NCBI RefSeq assembly: GCF_028622875.1
Contig: NZ_CP117709.1
Location: forward strand, 5,273,001-5,337,000
From: Streptomyces sp. MMBL 11-1
Lineage (GTDB): Bacteria; Actinomycetota; Actinomycetes; Streptomycetales; Streptomycetaceae
Direction: 5' to 3'
DNA length: 64,000 nt
Below, piece after piece: positions 53,601 to 61,736 of the stretch; the stretch's first letter is position 1; each line of letters opens with the position of its first letter. The position numbers and the translations under genes are program-made. Below the pieces are notes generated by a model, which did not search any database, had not been told where the DNA came from, and saw only the letters and a list, made by a program, of their open reading frames with translations.

Positions 53601-53941
53601 GCGTAACGCTCCTCGCCGCCCGCGTAGCCCCCGTCCTCCAGGGCGTGGAAGCAGCACTCCAGGAACAGCCGCTGCTGCGGATCGGTCAGCTCCGCCTCCC
53701 GCCCGCTCATCCCGAAGAACCCGGCGTCGAAGCCGTCCACGCCCGTCAGGAGCGCGCTCGCCCCGCCGAACCCCGGCCGCTCGTACTCCGCCGCGGGGAC
53801 GCCCGCCGCGGCGAACTCGGCCCGGGTGAAGCGGCGTACGTGGCCGGTCCCCGCCCGGATGTCGCGCCAGTAGGCCGTGGGGGTGTCAGCCCCCGGAAAC
53901 CTCAGCGCCGTTCCGATCACCGCGATCCGGTCGTCCCTCAA
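50615..53941 (-). CDS. Type I PKS module KS-AT-ACP
   Basis: A 1108-residue protein. The KS (about 3-430) has STACSSALVS (active Cys), VEAHGTGTLKGD and SIGHLDSASG. The AT (about 550-890) has FLFSGQGG, AGHSVGAYAA and RAFHT, the last pointing to malonyl-CoA. The ACP (about 925-1000) has FVGLGADSLQL. A Ser/Val-rich low-complexity linker and a helical C-terminus (about 1073-1108, AALAEQIRQLAETQAAMLNQL) follow, the latter a likely docking helix for the next protein. There is no loading domain, KR or DH, so the beta-keto group is left for the aminotransferase downstream. TTG 53941 with AAAGGAAG upstream, overlapping the MFS gene by 56 bp. Confidence 0.9.
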   Translation of the reverse strand: MRDDRIAVIGTALRFPGADTPTAYWRDIRAGTGHVRRFTRAEFAAAGVPAAEYERPGFGGASALLTGVDGFDAGFFGMSGREAELTDPQQRLFLECCFHALEDGGYAGGEERYAGGDGDSVRIGVYGSSGYRLYSLHSYLAENLAAEAGSGDWMTAKQVQVGNYPDFIAARAAFRLGLTGPALTVSTACSSALVSVHLACQALRAGDADLMLVGSAALHLPGVTGQVPVKGSTLSPTGTVRAFDADADGTVGGNGAAAVLLKPLARALADGDTVHAVILGSAVTNDGSDKGTGDGMGRGGFAAPGVAGQRDAVLGALRAADVDAASIGYVEAHGTGTLKGDPIEFAALTEAFRAHTDRTGFCALGSTKPAIGHLDSASGLAGLIKAVEVLRHGVVPPLVNFSRPNPALAVDESPFLLPVRESAWPLAGVRRAGVHSIGMGGTNAHVILEQAPEAAHAAPAHDGALVPALLPLSAADGDALRAYAAALRDHLAEGPPHSPADLLTTTALGRRLLPHRLVVTAADPVAGLDAFLSGTPEGEAYTTGVADGVRERRPVFLFSGQGGGHPGMGAELAARFPVVAETLDACARVYAEETGRDDFLDRIVGGQGPERWDTAFAQPALFALQIAQARLWERLGVTPARVAGHSVGAYAALCVAGALETEDAMRLVCGRGRLMLERAAPGAMVSAFVPRDRVRELLAAVPGLELAVVNGTAHHVLGGPPGAVDAARALLAARGEPYEVLAVDRAFHTALLDPALEDFQVLADKVKLHPLHTEFVDGMDGTVRPAGWRPDAAHLVAQARRTADFAAVLDRLAGAPEEGAPRPGTPLLLELGPSAVLTGMVRRALPDAVCVPTRRWERAVAALHCAGAGVDWAALLDGCGGRRVRLPAYPFQRRSHWRGPAPYPPPLTPLTPLTPLTPLPRSTEDRMTEQAVLDRVLELTARHLGHRPDEVAADRTFVGLGADSLQLIGMVRQLEAEFGTEISMREILEEAGTPRLTAALIAGRRTPAISASSASSASSVSSVSSVSSASSVSVEPAPAPTPPPVTHAPTPVTPTPTSVTDEPVHATRAEVAALAEQIRQLAETQAAMLNQLSEAVALLTDRTGAGPR
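50859..50925 (-). repeat. 9-bp microsatellite-like repeats in the PKS linker
   Basis: About seven consecutive GAYGACRCG-like 9-bp units encode SSASSVSSVS-type sequence between the ACP and the docking helix. A second set encoding (PLT)n lies at about 51185-51235 between AT and ACP. Both keep the reading frame. Confidence 0.75.
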
Positions 53942-55406
53942 CGGCTTCTTCCTTTCGCTGCCCCGTACGCCCCGTACGCCCCGCCCGGCGCACTCCCGCC
54001 ACCCTCAGCAGGAACACCACGGCGACGACGATGGCGGCGCCGTGGGACCAGCCCACCACGGCCAGCGGGGAGAATTGGTCGAGAGCCGCCGCCACAAGGA
54101 TCATGCCGACGCCGAAGCCGAGGTTCTCGAAAGTGGCCGAAAGACCGAAGGCATGGCCACGCAAGGTGGCCGGAAGTGTCTGGAGGTGCGAGGTGTACGC
54201 GACCTCGGTGAGGCCGTCCGCGGCCCCCGCGATCAGCGCGATCACCGCCGTCACGACCAGCGGGAACCCGGCGAACGCGGCGATGAACGCGGCCGACATC
54301 ACCACCGTGCCATAGCCGAATCCGAGCGCCCCCACGGAGCGTCCGGTGCGCTGCGCGTACCGCTGGATCACCTGCTGGGCCCCGATGTTGCCGAGCGCCC
54401 ACACGCACCAGAACGCGCTGACGAACACCGCGGGATTCGACGCGTCGAGCGAGGTGGAATAGATCGGCAGCGCCGCGTTGTGGGACGAGGAACCGAACGC
54501 GTCGACCCCGCGCAGGGCCACCATCAGACCCATCCCGGGGGCGGCGGCGAGCGCGAGGAAGGCCACGGGCCGCCAGCGCCTGCCGCCCTTCGCGGCCGAG
54601 GCGCCCTTCCCGGCCGAGGCGTCCTTCCCGGCCCGGGAGCCCCCGGAGCCCTGGGACTCCCCGGAGCCTTCGCGGCCCCCGGAGCCCTGGGAGCCTTCGG
54701 GGGCCGATCCGTCGGCTTCCTCGCCGGCGGCACCCCTGGCTCCCGCTTCCTTGGCTCCCGCTCCCTTGCCGCCGGCGATCGGCAGCAGGGCCACCGTCAC
54801 CGCGCAGGCGATGAACGTCGCCATGTCGACAAGGAAGGCCGCGGTGTACCCGACGAGGGAGACGACCACGCCCGCCGAGGCGAACCCCGCCACCATGGCC
54901 AGCGAACGGCCGGTGATCGAGAGGGAGTTCGCCCACGCCCTGCGGTCCTCCCCGACCATCTCCGGGATCGAACTGCGCAACGCCACCATGAACAGGGTCC
55001 CGCACGCCCCGATCACCACCGAGACGGCCATCAGCGCCCCGGTCAGCAGACCGTCCGGCGCCAGGACGAGCACCAGCATCACGCCGCCCTGCCCGACATT
55101 CGCCCACAGCATGATGCTCTTCGCGCTGAAACGGGCGAGCAGACCGCCCACGACGAGACCGGCGACGAATCCGGAGGCGAGCCGCACCGCCATGAACAGG
55201 CCCATGGCCAGCGCCCGTCCCGTCGTCTCGTAGACGAAGAGATTGAGCGCCACCATATTCAGGAATGTGCCGTAGGAAGACACCGCGTATCCGGCGACGA
55301 GGAATCGAAAACGGCGCTCGGAGACCGCGGTGTCCCGGCCCTTCTGGGCGTCGCCGTCCGCCTCGTCCGCCTTCGGCCCGTCCGCGCTGTTGATTCCAGA
55401 TGTCAC
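53886..55406 (-). CDS. MFS exporter of the cluster
   Basis: A protein of 506 residues if started at GTG 55406; an ATG at 55472 would give 528 residues but leaves only 4 bp to the divergent regulator start. It has about twelve hydrophobic helices in two halves. RFRFLVAGYAVSSYGTFLNMVALNLFVYETTGRA starts helix 1 and LLARFSAKSIMLW is the cytosolic loop 2-3 motif of enterobactin-exporter-like MFS proteins. The central loop is extended by a 60-residue Gly/Ser/Ala/Lys-rich segment, an unusual feature. It probably exports the product and gives resistance. The PKS gene begins inside its 3' end. Confidence 0.85.
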   Translation of the reverse strand: MTSGINSADGPKADEADGDAQKGRDTAVSERRFRFLVAGYAVSSYGTFLNMVALNLFVYETTGRALAMGLFMAVRLASGFVAGLVVGGLLARFSAKSIMLWANVGQGGVMLVLVLAPDGLLTGALMAVSVVIGACGTLFMVALRSSIPEMVGEDRRAWANSLSITGRSLAMVAGFASAGVVVSLVGYTAAFLVDMATFIACAVTVALLPIAGGKGAGAKEAGARGAAGEEADGSAPEGSQGSGGREGSGESQGSGGSRAGKDASAGKGASAAKGGRRWRPVAFLALAAAPGMGLMVALRGVDAFGSSSHNAALPIYSTSLDASNPAVFVSAFWCVWALGNIGAQQVIQRYAQRTGRSVGALGFGYGTVVMSAAFIAAFAGFPLVVTAVIALIAGAADGLTEVAYTSHLQTLPATLRGHAFGLSATFENLGFGVGMILVAAALDQFSPLAVVGWSHGAAIVVAVVFLLRVAGVRRAGRTGRTGQRKEEAVEGRPDRGDRNGAEVSGG

Positions 55407-55476
55407 CGGGACATACTCGTCGAGCGCGGGTGCCGGACGGGGGACTCCCGTTTGCACAAAGGTAATCTGCATCCTT
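55407..55476. promoter_or_regulatory. Divergent promoter region of the biosynthetic cluster
   Basis: With the MFS start at 55406 and the regulator start at 55477 a 70-bp region remains for both promoters. It contains an AAAGGTAATCTGC patch of lower GC just before the regulator start. No clear inverted repeat was found. The regulator may be translated from a leaderless transcript, since no well-placed ribosome binding site precedes its GTG. Confidence 0.4.
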
Positions 55477-56478
55477 GTGAAGGACGATCATTCCCCCTCA
55501 CCGGTATGTGATTGCCGTGAATCACCCTCGGACCGGTCGATACCGGAACAACCCTGCGAGGCGGCGCTCGCGGCCTATCGCCGTGCGCTGACGGAGGGCG
55601 GCCTCCCGGCCGGCGCCGCGCCGTCCTGCCTGCTGTCCCTGCACCTGATGGTGGCCGACCACGATTCACCCGGCTACCTCATCCCCGTACCGCCGGAGAC
55701 CGCCTCGTTCGCCGCCCTCGCCCCGATCGAGGAGGCGATCGTCGAGCAGCGCCGAACCCTGCGTTCCGCCCGCGCCACCCTCGCCGCCTTCGAGGGCCTC
55801 TACGCCGAGATGCACCGACAGGAACGCCCCGTCCTCACCCGGCTCTCCGGCACGGCCGTCATCGGCAAGGCCCTGGACGCCGGGGTCAGCGGCTGCCGCG
55901 CCGAGGTCCGCACCGCCCACCCCGGCGGCGGACGCCCCGCCCACGTCCTGGAGGAGTCCCTGCCGCGCGATCTGGGCAACCTGCGCCGCGGCATCCGGCA
56001 GCGCACCCTCTACCAGCACACCGTCCGCTCGGACCGCACCACGCTCGCCTACATCGAGCAGGTGACCGCCGAGGGCGCCGAGATCAGGACCCTGGCCGAG
56101 GTCGCGGACCGGTTCATCGTCTTCGACCGGGACCTCGCCCTCATCCCGTTCTCCGACGAGCCGCACACCGCGCTGCGCGTCCAGCACCCGTCGCTGGTCC
56201 GCTTCCTGGTCCGCCACTTCGACGAGGCGTGGTCACGCGCGGTCCCGGTCCGCCCCGAACGCGCGCCGCTGCGCACCCCCGTCGTCACCTCCGACCTCCA
56301 GCGCGCCATCCTCCAGGCCGTCGTCAACGGCGAGACGGACGCCGCCATCGCCCGCCGGATCGGCATGAGCCGCCGCAGCGTCGCCGAGCACATGCGCAAG
56401 GTCTCCGAGCAACTGGGCAGCAACAGCCGGGCGCAGCTGGGGTATCTGGTCGCGACCTCGGGTCTGCTGGACGGCTGA
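55477..56478 (+). CDS. Pathway regulator with C-terminal LuxR-type HTH
   Basis: A 333-residue protein. The C-terminal 65 residues are a LuxR/NarL-type HTH (QRAILQAVVNGETDAAIARRIGMSRRSVAEHMRKVSEQLG). The middle part, including RQRTLYQHTVRSDRTTLAYIEQVTAEGAEIRTLAEVADRFIVFDRDLALIPF, is typical of the Streptomyces regulators that combine a TrmB/PLD-like sensor with a LuxR HTH. The N-terminal segment has a helix AALAAYRRAL and a Cys pair (CDC) at the extreme start. It is divergent from the operon and is its probable switch. The ligand is unknown. A strong terminator follows. Confidence 0.85.
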   Translation: MKDDHSPSPVCDCRESPSDRSIPEQPCEAALAAYRRALTEGGLPAGAAPSCLLSLHLMVADHDSPGYLIPVPPETASFAALAPIEEAIVEQRRTLRSARATLAAFEGLYAEMHRQERPVLTRLSGTAVIGKALDAGVSGCRAEVRTAHPGGGRPAHVLEESLPRDLGNLRRGIRQRTLYQHTVRSDRTTLAYIEQVTAEGAEIRTLAEVADRFIVFDRDLALIPFSDEPHTALRVQHPSLVRFLVRHFDEAWSRAVPVRPERAPLRTPVVTSDLQRAILQAVVNGETDAAIARRIGMSRRSVAEHMRKVSEQLGSNSRAQLGYLVATSGLLDG

Positions 56479-56483
56479 GAACG

Positions 56484-56521
56484 CGAGGGAGGGCCCGTCC
56501 GCGCGGACGGGCCCTCCCTCG
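56484..56521. terminator. Bidirectional terminator at the right edge of the cluster
   Basis: A perfect 17-bp stem (56484-56500 with 56505-56521) with a GCGC loop between the convergent regulator and fumarase genes. Confidence 0.9.
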
Positions 56522-56537
56522 TACCTGCCGGGCGGGG

Positions 56538-58205
<1,668 letters not shown>

Positions 58206-58293
58206 GACGGCCATTCCTCACTCGGCGACAGCGGCTGACCTCCCTCGGGCAGCGCATCCACCAGGGTAGAGCGCCGCCTCCGGGAGGATCCTG

Positions 58294-58312
58294 TGAGGTA
58301 AGGCTCACCTGG
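58294..58312. promoter_or_regulatory. Candidate DmdR/IdeR iron box
   Basis: The 19-mer TGAGGTAAGGCTCACCTGG matches the actinobacterial iron-box consensus TTAGGTTAGGCTAACCTAA at 14 of 19 positions, including the full GG-T and GGCT...ACCT core. It sits in the 194-bp divergent region, 89 bases from the fumarase start and 88 from the DUF1707 gene. Binding of the iron-dependent repressor would couple one or both genes to iron supply. Confidence 0.6.
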
Positions 58313-58399
58313 ACCGCCGCCCGGGAACGCCGCTCGGGGGCCGGGCGCGCCGGGTTGGAGGGGTAGTCGCGATCTATCGCGTTTGGGTACGCTGGGCCG

Positions 58400-59092
58400 G
58401 TGGACCTAGAGAAGCAGCCCCAGCAGCCCCTCGCGCCGGCCGCCCCGCCGCCCGCCGAAGTCCTGGACGGCGATGGCATCCGCGCCTCCGACGCCGACCG
58501 CGACCGGATCGCGGACATCCTGCGGGAGGCGATGGCCGAGGGCCGTCTGACGGCGGACGAGCACGGGGAGCGGATCGACCTGGTCTACCGGGCCAAGACC
58601 GTCGGCGAGCTCCAGCCGCTGATCCGGGACCTGCCCGCGCCCTCCGGCTCCCCGGCCCGCCCCGGTTCCGAGCCGTACGCCTACGGGCCCGAGAACGACG
58701 ACGGCCCCGCGGACAATCTCGTCGCGGTCTTCAGCAGCGCCACCCGCAAGGGCCGTTGGCGGGTCGGCGGACGGACGAACGCCTTCGCGCTCTTCGGCAG
58801 CGTGGAGATCGATCTGACCGAAGCGCTTTTCGGCCAACGCCTCACCGTTATCAACGCGACATCCATCTTCGGCAGCGTCGACATCCGGGTGCCGGAGAAC
58901 ATTTCCCTGCGCGGCAACGGCACGGGCGTCTTCGGCACCTTCGAAGTGCGGACGCTCGAATCGCCGGACCCGGAAGCGCCGGTGGTCGTGGTGAACGGCT
59001 ATTCGGTGTTCGGGACCGTGGAAGCCCGGCCGAAGCGGGGCAAGTTCGTCGCCGACCTCCAGCGTCGGCTGCGCAAACATCTCGGCCACTGA
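58400..59092 (+). CDS. DUF1707/LiaF-like protein
   Basis: A 230-residue protein. The N-terminal DUF1707 domain (about 27-80) reads IRASDADRDRIADILREAMAEGRLTADEHGERIDLVYRAKTVGELQPLIRDLP, including the conserved R/ASDADRE and DEHxER. A linker and a beta-helical C-terminal domain like that of LiaF/VraT (about 115-215) follow, with repeating F-G-S-V-E/D-I strands (FALFGSVEIDL, TSIFGSVDIRV, TGVFGTFEVR, YSVFGTVEAR). LiaF-type proteins restrain cell-wall stress two-component systems. No membrane helix is present here, so this one may be cytosolic. GTG 58400 start. Confidence 0.86.
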   Translation: MDLEKQPQQPLAPAAPPPAEVLDGDGIRASDADRDRIADILREAMAEGRLTADEHGERIDLVYRAKTVGELQPLIRDLPAPSGSPARPGSEPYAYGPENDDGPADNLVAVFSSATRKGRWRVGGRTNAFALFGSVEIDLTEALFGQRLTVINATSIFGSVDIRVPENISLRGNGTGVFGTFEVRTLESPDPEAPVVVVNGYSVFGTVEARPKRGKFVADLQRRLRKHLGH

Positions 59093-59257
59093 ATACGGCG
59101 GAGCGGACGACCTCCGGTAATCGGCCACAAACCCGCGGGGGCGCATTGCGGTGCGTCGCGCGTCGGTGCCACTCAGTGCATAGGCGTACGCACAGCGGGT
59201 AGGGAGTGCTGCATCGACTCTCGCTCGCGAAGCCGTAGCCGTCGTCAGGAGTAGACC

Positions 59258-59629
59258 GTGCTGCAACCGCCGCATCAGCCTCTGCAGGTCGCCGCCGTTC
59301 CGGCCCAGCGGACCCCCGCCCGGGAGGACGATGCGGGCCCCTGGCATTCCGATGCGGCCTGCCGCCGCGACGAGGCGGGCCTGTTCTTCGCCCCGTCGAA
59401 GGAGCCGACCGCTGCCCGGCTGGCCCGCGAGGAGGCGGCCAAGCGGGTCTGTGCCCGGTGCCCGGTCATGGTGCACTGCCGGGAGCACGCGCTGATGCAG
59501 CCCGAGCCGTACGGGGTGTGGGGCGGGCTCACCGCCGCGGAGCGCCGGGTGGCGCTGGCCCGGCGACGACGGCGGGACATCGAGCTCACGGCGGCGACGA
59601 CGGCCGAGCACATAGCCGCAGCGGGCTGA
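59258..59629 (+). CDS. wblI: WhiB-like iron-sulphur regulator
   Basis: A 123-residue Wbl protein. It has the four cluster Cys: one in SDAACRRDE, then RVCARCPVMVHC with the C-x2-C-x5-C spacing. The turn GVWGG follows, then the basic tail RRVALARRRRRD that contacts DNA. Wbl proteins bind a [4Fe-4S] cluster and usually the principal sigma factor. Start GTG 59258. The position beside glpX matches, from memory, wblI of S. coelicolor, so the symbol is used tentatively. A 20-bp tandem repeat array follows its stop. Confidence 0.88.
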   Translation: MLQPPHQPLQVAAVPAQRTPAREDDAGPWHSDAACRRDEAGLFFAPSKEPTAARLAREEAAKRVCARCPVMVHCREHALMQPEPYGVWGGLTAAERRVALARRRRRDIELTAATTAEHIAAAG

Positions 59630-59633
59630 AGGC

Positions 59634-59773
59634 GGCCCGCACCTACGGGAAACGGCCCGCGTATACGGGAAACGCCCGCGTATACCGGAAAGGGCCCGCG
59701 CCTACGGGAAGAGGGTCCGCGCCTACGGGAAACGGCCCGCGTACACCGGAAACGGCCCGCGCCTACGGGAAAA
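59634..59773. repeat. Seven tandem 20-bp units after the WhiB-like gene
   Basis: Consensus GGCCCGCGCCTACGGGAAAC, repeated seven times with one or two base changes or single-base indels. The variable positions alternate between CCTACGGG and TATACGGG/TACACCGG. The array lies directly after the stop codon and before the terminator. There are no spacers, so it is not CRISPR. Confidence 0.9.
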
Positions 59774-59774
59774 G

Positions 59775-59814
59775 GGGGGGTGCGGGGAGCGATGACCCGC
59801 TCCCCGCACCCCCC
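59775..59814. terminator. Bidirectional terminator between the WhiB-like gene and glpX
   Basis: A perfect 16-bp stem (59775-59790 with 59799-59814) with loop GATGACCC. Confidence 0.88.
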
Positions 59815-59858
59815 TACGCACTCCCCGACTGCTCGGCGCTACTTCACACCGCTGCGCG

Positions 59859-60890
59859 CTACTTCGCGCGGTCGAAGTCGATGGCGCTGTAGGCGCGCAG
59901 CTTCGACAGCCGGTGGGTCGAGGAGATCGTCCGGATCGTGCCGGACTTGGAGCGCATCACGATCGACTCGGTGGTCGCCTCCTCCGCGCGGTACCGCACA
60001 CCGCGCATCAGCTCACCGTCGGTGATCCCCGTCGCCACGAAGAACACGTTGTCGCCGCTGACCAGGTCGTCGGTCGACAGCACCCGGTCCAGATCGTGGC
60101 CCGCGTCCAGCGCCCGCTGCCGCTCCGCCTCGTCCTTGGGCCAGAGCTTGCCCTGGATGACGCCGCCGAGGCACTTTATGGCGCAGGCCGAGATGATGCC
60201 CTCGGGGGTGCCGCCGATGCCCATCAGCAGGTCGACGCCGGTGCCCTCGCGGGCCGCCATGATCGAGCCCGCGACGTCGCCGTCGGAGATGAACTTGATC
60301 CGCGCGCCCGTCTCCCGGATCTCCTTGACGATGCCCTCGTGCCGGGGCCGGTCGAGGATGACGACGGTGACGTCCTCGGGCATGGCGTTCTTCGCCCGTG
60401 CCACGCGCCGGATGTTCACCGACACGGGCGCGTTGATGTCGACGAAGTCCGCCGCCTCGGGCCCCGTCACCAGCTTGTCCATGTAGAAGACCGCGGACGG
60501 GTCGAACATCGTGCCGCGATCGGCCGCCGCCAGCACGGCGATGGCGTTCGGCATGCCCTTGGCGTTGAGCGTGGTGCCGTCGATCGGGTCGACCGCGATG
60601 TCGACCTCGGCGCCGGTGCCGTCGCCGACCCGTTCGCCGTTGAACAGCATGGGCGCTTCGTCCTTCTCACCCTCGCCGATGACGACGACGCCGTTCATCG
60701 AGACGGTCGAGACGAGGGTCCGCATGGCCTTCACGGCGGCGCCGTCGGCGCCGATCTTGTCGCCGCGGCCCACCCAGCGCCCGGCAGCCATGGCGGCGGC
60801 CTCGGTGACCCGGACCAACTCCAGGGCCAGGTTGCGGTCGGGGGCCTCCGGGGAGACCTCCAATGGGGACGGCAGATGATGCTCGGACAT
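59859..60890 (-). CDS. glpX: Class II fructose-1,6-bisphosphatase GlpX
   Basis: A 343-residue phosphatase of gluconeogenesis, the sole FBPase type in most actinobacteria. Metal and phosphate motifs are complete: [59 protein letters not shown] and [20 protein letters not shown] 60890 follows AAAGGTG by 8 bases. It is divergent from the DUF4245 gene. Confidence 0.96.
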   Translation of the reverse strand: MSEHHLPSPLEVSPEAPDRNLALELVRVTEAAAMAAGRWVGRGDKIGADGAAVKAMRTLVSTVSMNGVVVIGEGEKDEAPMLFNGERVGDGTGAEVDIAVDPIDGTTLNAKGMPNAIAVLAAADRGTMFDPSAVFYMDKLVTGPEAADFVDINAPVSVNIRRVARAKNAMPEDVTVVILDRPRHEGIVKEIRETGARIKFISDGDVAGSIMAAREGTGVDLLMGIGGTPEGIISACAIKCLGGVIQGKLWPKDEAERQRALDAGHDLDRVLSTDDLVSGDNVFFVATGITDGELMRGVRYRAEEATTESIVMRSKSGTIRTISSTHRLSKLRAYSAIDFDRAK

Positions 60891-61048
60891 CGGAGCGCAC
60901 CTTTCTGTACGGCGACGACCGGATATGAGGGTGCTGCGACTCTATCGGTAGGTCGATAAAATGAGCAGGCCGGGTCACGCATGAGCGCCCCTGGAGGGGC
61001 GGCCGTGAGCGGCACCCTGCGGTCGGGCGTGTCAGGCCGCGTGCCACC

Positions 61049-61597
61049 ATGGATCCCGTGGCAAGCAAGCGAGGCAAGCAGACAGTCCGGGACATGATCC
61101 TGTCGACCTTGGTGATCGCCGCCTGCGCGGGCGTCATCTACCTCTTCATCCCGAAGGACGAGAACGCCGATCCGATCAAGCCCGTCGACTTCACCGTCGA
61201 GCTGGCCACGGTGCGGACCGCCGCCTCCTACCCGGTGGCCGCGCCCGAGGGCCTGCCGAAGGAGTGGAAGGCGACCTCCGTCAGGTACGACGAGGTCGCG
61301 GGCGACGCCTGGCACCTGGGCTTCCTCGACGCGGACCGCAGGTACGTCGCGGTCGAGCAGTCCACCGCCGCCGCGCGGACGTACGTCCCCGAGGTCAGCC
61401 AGAAGGCCAAGGACACCGGGCGCACCGAGACGGTGGCCGGCCGGGAGTGGCAGGTCTGGGAGGGCGCGAAGTACGACGCCCTCGTCCTGCCCGGGAAGGG
61501 CCACACCACGGTGGTGACCGGCTCGGCGCCGAAGGAGAGCCTGGTCAAGATGGCCGCCGCGCTGAAGACGGCGCCGCCCGCCGCGCCGGCTTCCTGA
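61049..61597 (+). CDS. DUF4245 membrane-anchored protein
   Basis: A 182-residue protein with a short basic N-terminus (ASKRGKQTVRDM), one transmembrane helix (about 17-34) and an extracytoplasmic domain with the DUF4245 pattern: VDFTVELATVRTAASYPVAAPEGLPKEWKATSVRYD, LGFLDADRRYVAVEQST and WEGAKYDALVLPG. The function of the family is unknown. It is an actinobacterial core gene usually found beside glpX, as here. Start ATG 61049, or GTG 61058; neither has a clear ribosome binding site. Confidence 0.87.
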   Translation: MDPVASKRGKQTVRDMILSTLVIAACAGVIYLFIPKDENADPIKPVDFTVELATVRTAASYPVAAPEGLPKEWKATSVRYDEVAGDAWHLGFLDADRRYVAVEQSTAAARTYVPEVSQKAKDTGRTETVAGREWQVWEGAKYDALVLPGKGHTTVVTGSAPKESLVKMAAALKTAPPAAPAS

Positions 61598-61612
61598 GCC
61601 GCGACCGCTCCA

Positions 61613-61645
61613 CAGCCCGACAGCCCGACAGCCCGACAGCCCGTA
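61613..61645. repeat. Four tandem 8-bp ACAGCCCG units
   Basis: Direct repeats immediately after the DUF4245 gene, running into the left arm of the following terminator. Confidence 0.85.
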
Positions 61646-61696
61646 TGCGAGGGGCCCCGGAACACCAGGTGTTCCGGGGCCCCTCGCATACGGGCT
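61638..61696. terminator. Very long bidirectional terminator hairpin
   Basis: A perfect 28-bp stem (61638-61665 with 61669-61696) with a three-base loop between convergent genes. Confidence 0.92.
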
Positions 61697-61736
61697 GCCG
61701 GGCTCGGCCGTCAAGGACTCGCGCGGCGCCGAGGAC

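Noticed and set aside
39167..56478. Mobile element or genomic island ends around the biosynthetic cluster
   Set aside because: No integrase, transposase, tRNA, or matching direct repeats were seen at either edge; only terminators.
59634..59773. CRISPR-like array
   Set aside because: The repeats are contiguous with no unique spacers and no cas genes are present.
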